From contig CM055094.1 of assembly GCA_029204225.1 (NCBI GenBank), positions 25,192,541 to 25,256,540 on the forward strand: a DNA stretch of 64,000 nucleotides. Direction: 5' to 3'. Under the pieces are notes generated by a model. The model did not search any database. It saw nothing but the letters and a program-made list of their open reading frames with translations, and was not told where the DNA came from. The DNA is from Diphasiastrum complanatum. Taxonomy: Eukaryota; Streptophyta; Lycopodiopsida; Lycopodiales; Lycopodiaceae. The position numbers and the translations under genes are program-made. Shown in pieces: positions 22,067-33,638 of this stretch (its first letter is position 1; the number at the start of each line of letters is the position of its first letter).

Positions 22067-23314
22067 AATAATACATTGATGTCAACTTCTTATAACACGT
22101 CGATTGACAATCTTATCAACAAGATAAGAAATATCAATTGTGGATCATCTTTGGCATTAGACGAAGATCTTGTTGATGATCATAATGTTGTCACTAGTCA
22201 CTACACACCTGATGATGTGGAAGTTATGCATCTTTCCATTTCGCACGTCACTCACTCCACCACACCTCACATAGATCTTTCCATATAATCTATTCATCCC
22301 TCGATATCACCACACATAGATTCTATTCATTCCACGACACCTCACATGGATTCTATCCATCCCACAACACATCACGCAAATTCTACTATGAATTCTATTC
22401 ATTCCACGATGTCATCACACATCGATTCTATCTATCTCATGATACCTCACATCGATTCTATCCATCCCACGACACCTCACATCGATTCTATCCATCCCAC
22501 ATCACCTCACATACCTTGTGTAGAATCTCCTCTTTTTCCTATCCCATCTAGATTTACTCCATTAAAAAAAAGAACACGACTTGGATGCATTTTGACAAGA
22601 TTTGAAAATGAACAACCAAATTTACGTACTGTTGACTTATCCAAGAATGTTTTAAATTCATTGACTGAGTCTCCCCTTCCTCCCTACCTAGAAGCATTGG
22701 TTAAGCCCTTTGATAGAAAGAAATATTCATGTTGGCCTGATAGAGTACCACTACCATTATGTGGAATATCATTTTCATATTGGGGTCATATGTATATGAT
22801 CAAGCCAAGTGAGCACTTTCCTAATGCGGGATTGGGTTTATTTTCTTTGACTAGCATTGATGTCCCCTTGAATAGTGTTGTCACATTAATGCCTTATGCA
22901 GGACCTCAATACAATTGGGGTGATTGGCATGCTCTATGTCATCACCAATGGAGAATGCAGGTTTATGGCTTGAATGCCAATGCTTGTTCTTTGGAAGAGC
23001 GACGTGTGCAAGGAGAGAATGTTTTGAAATCACATCATATGTACATTGATGGGCATCCAGAAAGATATGGCACTATTGTTGCATATATAAATAGTTCCAT
23101 TGGGCACCCTTCATTAACTAATTGTGATTTCGAGGAACGTACCAATGGAAAGGAAAAATACTTTTCTAGGAACTCAAAAAGTACATACGTAATGGTATGT
23201 GTGATAAGGCCCATTAAATGTGGTGAAGAGCTATTCATCAAATATAGCTTCAATCGCCCTCTTCCAAGATGTGTACAAAAGGCTTTGAGCCAAACTCAAG
23301 CATGTACCTTGTGA
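22067..23314 (+). pseudogene. SET-domain protein exon with repeat linker
   Basis: The exon starts after TTGCAG at 22066. The frame runs to a TGA at 23312 with one internal TAA at 22286. The N-terminal half is a linker of decapeptide repeats (PHIDSIHPTT-like). The SET core spans about 22823-23249: NAGLGLF, PYAG, VAYINSS..PSLTNC and GEELFIKYSF. These match the GxG, NH and GEEL..Y blocks of SET lysine methyltransferases, though NH is NS and the last motif has FIKY rather than F.DY. SET proteins transfer methyl groups from S-adenosylmethionine to protein lysines. With the altered NH, activity is uncertain. Neighbouring exons place it inside a CACTA-like gene. Confidence 0.7.
22256..22512 (+). repeat. 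30-bp coding tandem repeat, about 8 units
   Basis: The unit is CCTCACATCGATTCTATCCA followed by TCCCACGACA, repeated with substitutions and staying in frame (10 codons per unit). The last three units are the most uniform. Confidence 0.85.
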
Positions 23315-23524
23315 ATATCAAAATACATTTTATCTATTTAGTGAGAGCAAGTTATATTGAATGTGAATTAATTGTTTTTTTTTTATATTTCAGATTGCAT
23401 GCCTTAATTTAAGATATGGTGTTTGATTTGCATGTCTTAATTTTAGTTTTAATTTTCATGAATGACAATCTTATATGTTAATTGATAAATATGTTAATTT
23501 GTTTCCCATGTTTGAAGGACTAAG

Positions 23525-24198
23525 AATGGTCATCTAGCTCTAGTGACGACGACAACAGTCACTCCATATCCAAAACAAGATTGGCATACGATGGGCCGCA
23601 CATAAATCAACCATCACATCGTGAGCATATGGGATTGAGAGCCATGATGAAAATAGATGAACAACAATGTGCCAAAGCAAATCAGCCTCGATCTTCTTCT
23701 TCTTCTTCTTCAGAATCAAGATCAAGTGCTGAAAATGATTTTTGCATTCAAGATGAAGTTGAAATCATGAACAACTTGATAAATAACGTCTATGAGCATC
23801 ATGATATGGAAGAACGCACTGAACATGATAGCGAATCATTTATTAGTGCTAACGCGTGTCTCATTTGTGGACCAAATATTGATGCTCGCCACTCACGTCA
23901 TTTAAACAAAGTTGTGTATGAAAATCATCGCAAGTACTTGCATGATGAAAATCATTCATTTAGAAATGCTCATAGAAGAGGCTTTGATTATATGAAGAAG
24001 AAGAAAAAAAGGGTATTGACTAGAAATCGACACCGACGCAATAGGCATAGAGGTCAAGCTACACCTTCACATGATCTTGAGCCATTGCCCAACCAATGCA
24101 CTATAGACTGGATGGTTGATACACTCCAACAAGCAAGATCAAAGGGACAATTCATATCAGACACAGAATGGGAATCTGCAAGAGGATGTGATTGGAAG
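23525..24198 (+). CDS. basic/Ser-rich linker exon of the CACTA-like gene
   Basis: Open from an acceptor CTAAG at 23524 to a donor AAG/GTTTGT at 24198. It holds Ser-rich blocks, an acidic region (EVEIMNNLINNVYEHHDMEE), a CLICGPNIDARHSRH zinc-like patch and a strongly basic stretch (KKKKKRVLTRNRHRRNRHR) that could be a nuclear signal. The end (WESARGCDWK) joins in phase to the DUF4216-like exon. No stop inside. Confidence 0.5.
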
Positions 24199-24287
24199 GT
24201 TTGTCTATAACTCTATTTTTTTTAAGTGAACAATTTTAATTTCTACGATGATTGATTATTGTTTTAGTTATAATCAACATGTGACAG

Positions 24288-24652
24288 TATCAAAAGTATA
24301 GTGCAATGTGGGCATATGGTCATCATCATCGCATTGAATCAATTGATATGAAACAACGAACTTATGATTGTGGTTTGATGGCATCCTTCCATCAAGAAAG
24401 TCGGAGTAGTGCTCGAGATCAAAGTCCAATTTTTGGAGAGCTTGAGTATGTGGGAACCATACAAGCCATATATGAGGTGTGTTTTGGTGAAATGGATATT
24501 TGTTGTTTGACGTGAAATGGTTCAAAATCAACTATAGAGGATCAAATGGAATTGTATAAAAAGATCGTAGTGGATTTTTTGCTATCAATTCAACCAAGAC
24601 ATTAAGCATGGACTTTTCAGACACATTGGTGTTGCCTCGTCATTGTGAACAA
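24288..24652 (+). pseudogene. DUF4216-like exon of the CACTA-like gene
   Basis: After the acceptor GTGACAG it reads MKQRTYDCGLMASFHQ, SSARDQ, GELEYVGTIQAIYEV and FGEMDIC. Past a frameshift near 24513 and one stop it continues KWFKINYRG, KDRSGFFAI, LVLPRHCEQV. This is the order of the DUF4216 domain of CACTA proteins (D.G..A.F, YVG.I..I.E, W, F, V...CEQV). Confidence 0.6.
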
Positions 24653-24817
24653 GTGTGCATGAATTTTACATTTTTTTTCTTTTTGTCAATTGTGATCAAT
24701 GTTATATTAATCATCTACACTACTTTTTTATTACATCCATTTATTGTGAATTAAAATGTGAGCATAACAAATATCTAATCCTAACATTGCTAAATGTGCA
24801 TGTATTTTTTCAACCAG

Positions 24818-25068
24818 ATCGATTACAACACAAGCATATCTGATGAAGATGTACATATACCTTCGAGTTTTATAAATATTAAAAACCTGAGAATTGATTC
24901 TCATGATTCCAACAACTCAGATGATGAAGAGGACAACAATGATTCTTTGCATGAGGACAATATTGAGAGAGGTTTTGATTTCGACAATGGTTTATGAAAA
25001 TTATCTTAGCGGAGATGAGTTGCAAGATGTAGTGGCTGATGAATTTGAATCTTGTGATGATGAATAAA
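24818..25068 (+). pseudogene. acidic C-terminal exon of the CACTA-like gene
   Basis: An acceptor TTTTTTCAACCAG precedes IDYNTSISDEDVHIP. The tail is Asp/Glu/Asn-rich (SNNSDDEEDNNDSLHEDN). One frameshift near 24996 separates it from the final YENYLSGDELQDVVADEFE, stop at 25066. Confidence 0.5.
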
Positions 25069-26510
25069 GTTTGTACATATCGCAAATAATTTTGTCATAA
25101 AATGATCCATTGTGGTCAATATATATTGTTTTCAAATTAAAATTATTATATTTTTCTACGATGTTGCATTTCTAAAGTTTCATTTCAAACGCATCTCGCA
25201 ATCATTAGAAATAGAAAAATTTATCAATATTAATAGATGTGTGAACTGATTAAAAGATATATGTGTTGATTATCTATATATTATAATTAAAAAACATCTT
25301 CTTTGAGATAATAATACATTTGCCACAGTATTGTTCGACTATTCATTGATCTTTGCAAACACACAAAGTTGTATAACATTGCAATTTTTTTATCAACAAA
25401 TTAGCTTAACAAGCTACCACACGGCTCTCAAATGTATTGTACTTAGCATCCATTCACATGCATATTAAGCTCACGCTTATATTTTTACCCATCAATACCA
25501 TATTGAAAAAATTGTCAAATTTTGATTAAATTTTTTTCTCAATATAGAAACACATCATAATGTCTATAAATACATAAGATGGCATGTAATATTCAACTGA
25601 TAATAACTCTAATTTGTCAGAGCATAATAATTTGAAATAATGATCATTTAATTTTGAGTCCACATTTTATTATAAGTATACACTTATTCAAAAAAAAAAA
25701 AAATCTTATTTGCTTTTAAATTAATCATAAAGTTGTTGTTTATTAACTTATTATTCATAATAGATATAAAAAAAAAAAAATTACAACAAACTAATTTTGC
25801 CATGCGTGGTGTGAAGAATTGCCAAAAATTGACAAATCTAGCTTGATCAAAAACCATGTAGAATAGTGGAAATTGTGTACACAAGTGGGTCCCACACATG
25901 TGAGGCCATGATGCCACATGGAAAACCCATCCTAATGTAGGTTAGGTCAAGTCAAGAGAGTTGGTCATGTCTATTTGGTGGTCATCCCTACTTTATAGGA
26001 CCTACACCTAAGTTTAAGGTGAAAATTTGACCAACTAGCTACCTACCAAGCATAACTCTAGGAAATAGACTAGGGTTTCATTTTAGGTCAAGGAGAGTGA
26101 GTTAACTTCCTTATTACATGCTGGAAATCCATTTAACTTCAAGAAGGAAGTCGAATTTGCTATGTATTCCCTCTCTCCATAGTGAGAAGATAGAAAATTT
26201 TTGGAGCTCATTGGCAATCTCAAGCTAGTTCACTATGTACATTGAGTTTTTGTGATCCAAATGAAACCAAATCAATTTCTACTTGTTTCTCAGGTTGAAG
26301 GCCGTACTACAGCCTGTAGTACACACGTGTGAGCTCGGATTTCAACGTTTATCAATTCTTTTGATTGTTAATGCTTGTTGTTTGTCAAATTGCCAATCTA
26401 GATCAACTTTTTTGTGTCTAGTTTTTTGATAGATTGTTAAGCAAGCATCCAATCACTCTTGTAGATCTTTTGTAGATCCATTTATGGTCCTAAAGTACAG
26501 TACTTTCACA
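25069..26510 (+). other. AT-rich spacer and LTR 3' end
   Basis: A-runs at 25690-25702 and 25767-25780 lie in otherwise featureless sequence. The end (…ACTTTCACA) abuts a primer-binding site, so the last several hundred bases are an LTR whose left edge I could not fix. Confidence 0.45.
26304..26322 (+). repeat. perfect 9-bp hairpin in LTR
   Basis: GTACTACAG, a single C, then CTGTAGTAC. Confidence 0.8.
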
Positions 26511-26522
26511 TGGTATCAGATA
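26511..26522 (+). promoter_or_regulatory. primer-binding site of the gag-only copia element
   Basis: TGGTATCAGATA directly after the LTR end; the first 10 bases match the initiator-Met consensus. Confidence 0.7.
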
Positions 26523-26947
26523 CAAGTACAAGAGCATAATCCATTGATCTAATGCAAATCCATTTTTAGCAAGTTTTGGTGCTAAAAACTAGTCTTGAGA
26601 GGGCAAGCTAGAATCTTGATTTTGGTGAGAAGATTTGATCCCAAACTTGGTAGGGGTCCAAATCCATACTGTCCACATGTGTGGGCACCTCTGAACCTGC
26701 ATTTAATGCATGGTATTCATTTGATCCAAAAAAATTCAATTTGTGAGCTATTGGTGTAATTTTTGGCGGAGATCCTAGGATAATCTACCAAGATCATTTG
26801 CCATTAATTAGATTTGAATTTGTTTCATGGAATCTAATTAATCTAGGCTGAGTTCAAGTCCTATTAAGGTTAAAAACAGGTCTTGAAAGTACACCAAGAA
26901 GGAAGAAAGAGATTAAGTCATTTTTTTGTCCAAAAATAGCCAAAATT

Positions 26948-27291
26948 GGCAAGATTTGATTGTAAGTAGATTTCACGTCATCTTATCTTCATTCCAACTT
27001 TGTGAGGGAGTGCTAGAACTGAGATTATAAGTCCATTTGTTGGATTAGAAATCTAATTTGAGTGAAAAACTACAAGAGAGAGACCTTAGTGAGTTTCTAG
27101 AGACAATCAAATCCATTTCTTGGCAAGATTTGTTTGAAAGTAGTTTTCACTTCATCTTATCTTCATTCCAGCTTTGTGAGGGAGTGATAAAACTGTGATT
27201 ATAAGTCCATTTGTTGGATTAGAAATCAAATTTGAGTGAAACAATGCAAGTGTGAGACCTTTGTGAGTTTCAAGTCAATCAAATCTATTTC
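26948..27291 (+). repeat. ~174-bp tandem duplication in the leader
   Basis: GGCAAGATTTG at 26948 and again near 27123 each start a unit that shares TTCATCTTATCTTC-like and TTTGTGAGGGAGTG blocks and TAAGTCCATTTGTTGGATT. The second unit ends just before the gag start. Confidence 0.8.
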
Positions 27292-27315
27292 TTGTTTGTA
27301 GAAGTCACTAGTAAG

Positions 27316-29202
27316 ATGGGATCTGCTGGAGCATACCTTCTAGAAGCTAGTGAGAGGTTGAATTCTACAAATTATGCTATTTGGAAGGTTAGAATGGAGT
27401 CACTATTGGTGCTCCAAGACCTTTATGAGTTCTTGATTGAAGATGAAGATGAATCTCTAGGTGCACAGGAGTTAGCTAGATACAAGAAGAGATCTAGGCT
27501 TGCACTTCATTGTGTGAAGATGAATGTGAGCAATGATTTGTTGAGAGAAGTATCAGCTTGTACTAATGCTAAAGAGGCTTGGGAGTCTTTAAAATCAATC
27601 TATGAGTCTAGCAACACTTCTAGAGTTCTTATGCTTAGAAATCAAATTTTGCAAAGCATGAGGAGAAGTGAGGAGAGTGCACATGATTATGTACTCAGAA
27701 TCAAGTCTCTAAATAGGGAGTTGGCTTCCATTGGAGAGAAGATTCATGATGGAGAGCTTGTACAAATTGTCCTTAATGGTCTAGGAGATGACTTTGCAAA
27801 TTTGGTCCAAAGTTTTGCCATCCAAGACACTTTGCCAACTATAGAAAAACTTCACAGTGTATTAGTGGCTGAAGAGTGTAGGATGCTCCATGCAAAATCT
27901 AGGATGAGTTCCTTGTCGCTGCAGGATGGTGATGAGAAAGCCAATTTCTCATTCAAGGGCAAAAAGAAGACCAATGGAAAGAAGAAGCATCCAAAGGAGG
28001 CCAAAGAAGAGGATGATGCATCAAGCTCAAAGGACAAGTCAAAGCAAAAATGCTTCTTTTGTGGAAAGAAGGGGCATTATGCATCTGAATGCTACAAGAG
28101 GCTAAGAGCACAAGTGGAGGAGGACAAACAAGGAAACCTTGCAAAGGAGGATGAAGTAGATGTATTCTTGATGGCATCTACATCCTCACCAACAAGCAAT
28201 AGCAATTCAAGAGACAATTGGTGGATCGACAATGGGGCTAGCTCCCACATGTCTTGTGAAAAGGACTTTTTCTCAACCTTACACTCATTCAATGATGCTA
28301 AAAAGTTTGTCTTTACTGCAAATGATGAAGAGTGCAGGATAGATGGTGTTGACACCATATCTTTGTGTCTAGAATCCTCAAAATGCATGGATCTAGAAAA
28401 TCTCCTTTATGTACCATCAATCACCAAGAATATGCTTAGTGTTGGTCTACTCTTAGAAAGTGGTTTGGATGTCCACTTTAAGCATGGTGTTTGCTTCATC
28501 TTGAAGAATGATGTTTGCATTGCAAAGGGATTTAAACATGGAAGATTGTTTAAGTTGGAAGCTAGTGTTGCTTTTGAAAGAATGAGCTTGGCAAAGGAGG
28601 AGATCACTCAAGAGGAGATCTTGGCAACCTCAATGACAATGTCCGAGTCATCAAATTGCATGCAAATTGTCCATTCAAGTGTGCATCTTGCAAGGGTGGT
28701 GAGCACTGGAGAGTCTACTATCTTTGAATACTTTTTGGAAAGTATTAGTAGACATGAGGTGACTTGTTTCTTACCTTTAAGATTCATGGTGTTTATTACT
28801 TTGTATGACAAGACAATGAAATGGGATGCTTTGAAATCTACATTTGTTGTTGATAAAGCAATTTCATTGGATAACTATTTTTGTAATAGTTTGAATAGTG
28901 TCATAAAAGATGAAATATCATTTGTATTGGAAATCTTTGGGTCCACATGCTTTGAGCATGATCATTCCAATGTAAGGACCAAAGATTATCCTATTTCAAT
29001 GATAGGAATAATGGTAGTGTTTTGCTCTTCAAGTAGAGATTGTAGAATCTACTTGTTTTCAACCAAAGAATTTGTCAATGGTGGAAATGTGATCTTTCAA
29101 GAGTGGAAGATTTGTAAACTTGAAGAAGCACTGGTTGGGAGGTTTGGCTCCATAGTCTCTCCTATTGTGTTCTCCTATCCTCATCTTCAGGGTTATCCTT
29201 GA
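27316..29202 (+). CDS. gag-protease of a non-autonomous Ty1/copia element, intact frame
   Basis: An uninterrupted 628-codon frame from the ATG at 27316 (MGSAGAYLLEASERLN). Residues about 15-190 are the UBN2-type gag domain (NYAIWKVRMESLL, LHCVKMNVSNDLLREV, SSNTSRVLMLRNQIL). The CCHC knuckle CFFCGKKGHYASEC lies at about 246-259. The protease site is DNGASSHM at about 305-312, where D-S-G is usual. Next comes the spacer (YVPSITKNMLSVG, GRLFKLEA). The integrase zinc finger, integrase core, RT and RNase H are missing. A divergent middle leads straight to the integrase C-terminal block (FGSTCFEHDHSN, FCSSSRDCRIYLFSTKEFV, NVIFQE). The retained frame suggests it was kept as a trans-mobilised gag-type element, but recent deletion is also possible. 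Confidence 0.85.
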   Translation: MGSAGAYLLEASERLNSTNYAIWKVRMESLLVLQDLYEFLIEDEDESLGAQELARYKKRSRLALHCVKMNVSNDLLREVSACTNAKEAWESLKSIYESSNTSRVLMLRNQILQSMRRSEESAHDYVLRIKSLNRELASIGEKIHDGELVQIVLNGLGDDFANLVQSFAIQDTLPTIEKLHSVLVAEECRMLHAKSRMSSLSLQDGDEKANFSFKGKKKTNGKKKHPKEAKEEDDASSSKDKSKQKCFFCGKKGHYASECYKRLRAQVEEDKQGNLAKEDEVDVFLMASTSSPTSNSNSRDNWWIDNGASSHMSCEKDFFSTLHSFNDAKKFVFTANDEECRIDGVDTISLCLESSKCMDLENLLYVPSITKNMLSVGLLLESGLDVHFKHGVCFILKNDVCIAKGFKHGRLFKLEASVAFERMSLAKEEITQEEILATSMTMSESSNCMQIVHSSVHLARVVSTGESTIFEYFLESISRHEVTCFLPLRFMVFITLYDKTMKWDALKSTFVVDKAISLDNYFCNSLNSVIKDEISFVLEIFGSTCFEHDHSNVRTKDYPISMIGIMVVFCSSSRDCRIYLFSTKEFVNGGNVIFQEWKICKLEEALVGRFGSIVSPIVFSYPHLQGYP

Positions 29203-30033
29203 GGGTCTTAACATTGGTATCAAAGCCTGGCTGAGATGCGGTCAAGGATGGGATTGGAGTGCTATGTTCTCAAGGGAATTATGGAGTGGGATTCACTAAA
29301 TTTCGATGAAATCATGCTTTTCAAGATTTGGTGGTAGAGTGCTTTTCTACTTTTATGATTTTGATAAAGATGTTGTGATTTAGTAAAGAATTCATTCTTG
29401 AATTTCTAATGCTTTAAGGAAGGTTCTTTTGTGGTAGAATGATATGCATGGACATATCTCCTTGCTTGTTTTATTGTTAGCTTCTGTTGGATTAAGGAGT
29501 GGTAACTAGCATAACTCCATAAGGTTCTGAATCATTGTCTACTTGTTCATTGAAAGATTGATTGTAATCAATTTTTCCTGACTAAGATGAACTGTATGCA
29601 AAGTAGGAAAATGATTCCAGGGATTGCATGCTGAGGATTGAAAGTTCCTTTACTCAAATCCTCCAATAAATCTGCATGCTTAAAGAACACTGATTGGAAG
29701 AGTCATATGCTACTTCTTTAATTTGGGCAGAGCTTAAACACTAGAAAGTTTCAGATCATTCTTCTAATTTCCAAGAGAGGCAGTATGATGAGTATATCCT
29801 ACTGATGGTAGGATTAGAATCATATGCTTGGAATAAATACATGAAACTTTTCTCTTGTAGTTCATGGATGTGAATAGCTTGAGTGTAAGAAGAAGAGTAG
29901 TAACCCTGTACTTGTGAATCCGTATGGTTTTTGATGGGATTAAATCATGGCGTGACCAATAATCTCGAGTATTGGAGGGCCGGTCTACCATATTAGGACT
30001 ATTCCAGGTCCTTAACCGAATATGGCCATAACA
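29203..30033. other. junction of LTR remnants
   Basis: TTGGTATCAAAGC at 29214-29226 after GGGTCTTAACA looks like another plus-strand LTR end plus primer-binding site. On the minus strand an LTR starts at 30033 (TGTTATGGCCATATTCGG) next to a polypurine tract, so most of this interval is probably that LTR. No coding region. Confidence 0.45.
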
Positions 30034-30046
30034 TTCTTCCCTCCTT
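30034..30046 (-). promoter_or_regulatory. polypurine tract of minus-strand retroelement
   Basis: AAGGAGGGAAGAA on the minus strand, directly followed by the LTR start TGTTATGGCC. Confidence 0.6.
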
Positions 30047-33000
30047 AAACTGCTTCTATTCTTAGAAGCTCCTCAAGACAGGAAAGAATTATAGAAACAG
30101 TTCCTTTAATTTACAATATTAACCGAGGAAAACATTATTCTTAGTCCGACTTCCATATCAAACAAGTACTCAGAGATAAACCTATTTCCAACAGTAAATC
30201 TCTGTTCTGGAGTACAACTCAAGTTTGAAAAAAGTATACTAAGCAATAAATTTCTCAACTAGGTTACACTCAACACAAGTTAGTAACATCACCTTCATGT
30301 AAAACACTTAAATGAACCATTGAGTGAAATATTCTCTAACTTAGAAGATTAAAGTTAAAAAAAAATAAATAATAATTACAGTCTGAAATTATCCACAAAC
30401 TCTGGCAGCAATTTTTAAAAAGCTTCCAAATATAATTATCCTTAGAATCCAATTCTAAGATATAATAATTCATTTCACTAGAATCTCTAGGAAAATCATT
30501 AAGATATAGAATGATTAAAACTCAACTCTGAGTATTCCAGATACTCTTTTGAGTTAAATGCTCCTGTTTCTAGCACCAAATACAAGAAAAATAACATTCA
30601 TTCATCTTAATAGATTTATCTGTCTCCTATGATAACTAGAGATCCAAGTAAATGAAGAACTGTATTCAAGCATTTGCAGACCATATATTGTAGCAGAATA
30701 GCATCCACTAGATAAATTAAATTCTCTACAAGTTAAATAACTTTCCTTGTGAGAATTTCTGTGAGATCCATAGGTTCTCAATTAAAATACTGGAGTAGAG
30801 AGATTCAAAACATTGATTTGAATTCTTACTCAATTAATAGACCAAGACTTAATTGTCACACCTAAGAATCATCACAATTCCGAATAATCTTCTGACAATA
30901 ATTAAGTATCACCTGTCAATCATAAATATTTAGATTTGTATTTTGTCAATCATAATTTTTTGGAATCCAAAACCCATAATCATTTACAGGATATGGGGGT
31001 ATATGTCCAACATAACTCATGAAAAGTAAGAATCATTCCAAAATCTTTCCACTTAGAAAATACTGGATTTAGGAATATTCTTCAAACATGATTCTTTAAC
31101 TGAAGTGCAAGATTCAAGTTCTATGAACCACTGGTAATTAAAGACTGAACGCATACCAAAATGACAATCATCTTCAACTACAAAATTTCTAGATTACAAT
31201 CTAGAATCAAATCTAGATACCCAAAGGGCTGAATATCAATTCAGATTTATTCCTGGATTCATTATGATTTGTTATCCAATTGAGCGCTCTGGGATACAAT
31301 CACTAATGAGCTGAGTTCCTTTCTTAACTAAGGAATACTCTATCCCAAGAATACTGTATATCCAATGCACATGATGAAACTAATGATTCAATAATCATGC
31401 GTCTTACACGCAATATAAACCAAAACTATCAGTTTCTGGTGAATCCTCATAACAATGATTGTTTTACCAATTAACTTCATCCTGGAGTAATCAACTACTC
31501 AAGTTAATTGTTTATGATCCAGAAATCTCAATGTCCAGGTGCAGCTTTTAATTATACATGTATAGCACCACATTTAGATCCTTATCCAAATCATTTATTA
31601 GTTAGCTCATAAATCTTCCTTAGAAAGATCCGTTAACTCTGCAAGTATCTGTCAAAACAATACTTGATCATATGTTCATGTTCACCGACTAGGTTAAGTG
31701 TACCAAATAACTCTAGTAACGAGGAATACACAGTAGATTCATACAAGATTAATCGTGCACATAGGTGAATAATCTCACCATGATCCAGTACATAAACACA
31801 TTCTTTTTTGGCAGATTCCTCCAGAACCCACATATGTTACTCACATATCTCACTGAGACCTTGTAACTCAGCTACAAAATAATTTCTATTTCTCATGAGT
31901 AAATAACATATCCGAGAATTCTCTGAGACGAATAACATTCAATCTCAACAGTTTTCCAATCCAAATTACCTTCTAATTACATAATTTCTTCCACTTAATC
32001 AATCCCTCTCTGATCCTAGTACTACACTAAGATTAGGCTGATTCTGTACAGAACTCTCAGACTTAAATTCTGATCAAACTTACTTCTATTTCAATCAAAA
32101 TGAAATTAGTAACCTTTGACCTTTTACTGTACTACTTATAGATAATGATTCAAATATCAAACATGTTCTAGTTCCAGATTGTCCACCACAATCTCTAGAG
32201 AATTCCTCTTTTTTTGAAAAGCTCCAATTAGGCATCTTACTCTGAGTCTATCCGAAATTCCTTTTAGATCCAATCTCATTTCTATACCCTAGCTGGTTCT
32301 CTTCCGAAAGCTACGCAACCAACAGATTTCCTAATAGAAGTTTATCCCACCACTTCACCCCTCCTTTTAAAAAAATTTATAGTTCCATAAAAGTTAACTG
32401 GAAAGATGATATATGAAAATATCTAAATCCTAGAAACAATAGAGGAAGTTTGAGCTCAAAAAGGGCCGCATATGAATTCGTGCCAAGATCTCTTTTGCAT
32501 TTTGTCACTATTTTCAACCAATATCTTTGAATCGCTATAACTTTTTAGTAGTAGCTCAAAACTATAGCATCTGATAAATCATTGAAAGCGCTTGACGAAT
32601 GCTTTCCAATGCACCAATTTTCGTCACATTCTGATATGGCAATCAAAAGTTATGCCAGTTTTAGTGTAGACTCAAAATGTGACTCAAAGAAATAACGTTA
32701 CGTTAAAGCCACTATGTCAAGAAACTATTGGGCCACATGTACAAAAGAAGTAAATAAAAGTGAATAAAAAATGAAAAAGGAATCTTGACAAAAGTTCCTT
32801 TTTGTGTTTAAACTTCCTCTAATGAGTCAGTAATAAGTGCTTCCACTAAAGGATTCATCCTATTACACACAAGACTTTTCCTTCAAATATTTTCACTCTG
32901 AGTGATAGAAACTACTATTCCATCGAAATCCATTTATGCAACAAAGATATTCCATGGTGAAACACTTTAACCTTATAATTTATCTGAATTCCATGTCTAT

Positions 33001-33175
33001 TCACACAAGTAGTAATTTATATGACATAATAGTCTTTCAAGAAGAATAACTTCATACTGGAAAGAAACATATAAACCAGTCTGATGTCTTACATTCGAGA
33101 AATTACTAGGAAGTAAAAGATTAATTAAGAAAGCGAGAAATAGATTTGAGGGCCTCTGATTTTGTAAATAATGAG
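30047..33175 (-). repeat. internal region of a non-coding, LARD-like retroelement
   Basis: No open frame over 70 codons. It lies inside the minus-strand polypurine tract/LTR. The segment 32014-33175 is an inverted copy of 58785-59576, for example the shared GTAAATAATGAGATACC, AAGAAAGCGAGAAATAGATT and CCATTTATGC words. The repeat continues on the far side of the copia insertion at 39441. The presence of two copies and a polypurine tract/LTR end suggests a large retrotransposon derivative without genes. Confidence 0.55.
32442..32819 (+). mobile_element. MITE, same family as 17361-17727
   Basis: 378 bp. The left end is GAGGAAGTTTGAGCTCAAAA and the right end (inverted) GAGGAAGTTTAAACACAAAA, flanked by TA. 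It shares the internal words GAATTCGTGC, AAGTTATGCC, TTTTAGTGT and AACGTTACGTTA with the 17361 copy. The repeat copy at 58744-59576 lacks it. Confidence 0.8.
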
Positions 33176-33180
33176 ATACC

Positions 33181-33603
<423 letters not shown>

Positions 33604-33638
33604 GACTCTCTCAATGATAAAATTACATTCTTCTATTC

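Larger units (their letters stand above)
21439..25068 (+). mobile_element. CACTA-like transposon gene remnant carrying a SET domain
   Basis: A series of plus-strand exons with good GT-AG signals: 21439-21470, 21575-21713, 21839-21967, 22067-23314, 23525-24198, 24288-24652 and 24818-25068. In order they give a small basic protein, a transposase-associated (Transpos_assoc-like) zinc motif, a repeat-rich linker plus SET domain, a basic linker, a DUF4216-like segment and an acidic tail. Transpos_assoc and DUF4216 are both CACTA (En/Spm) transposase companions. The central TNP2-type catalytic domain is not seen. Stops and frameshifts mean this copy is inactive. No CACTA termini were identified. 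Confidence 0.6.

Noticed and set aside
22256-22512. CRISPR-like array of 30-bp repeats
   Set aside because: Units are contiguous with no spacers, are in frame with flanking coding sequence, and this is plant nuclear DNA.
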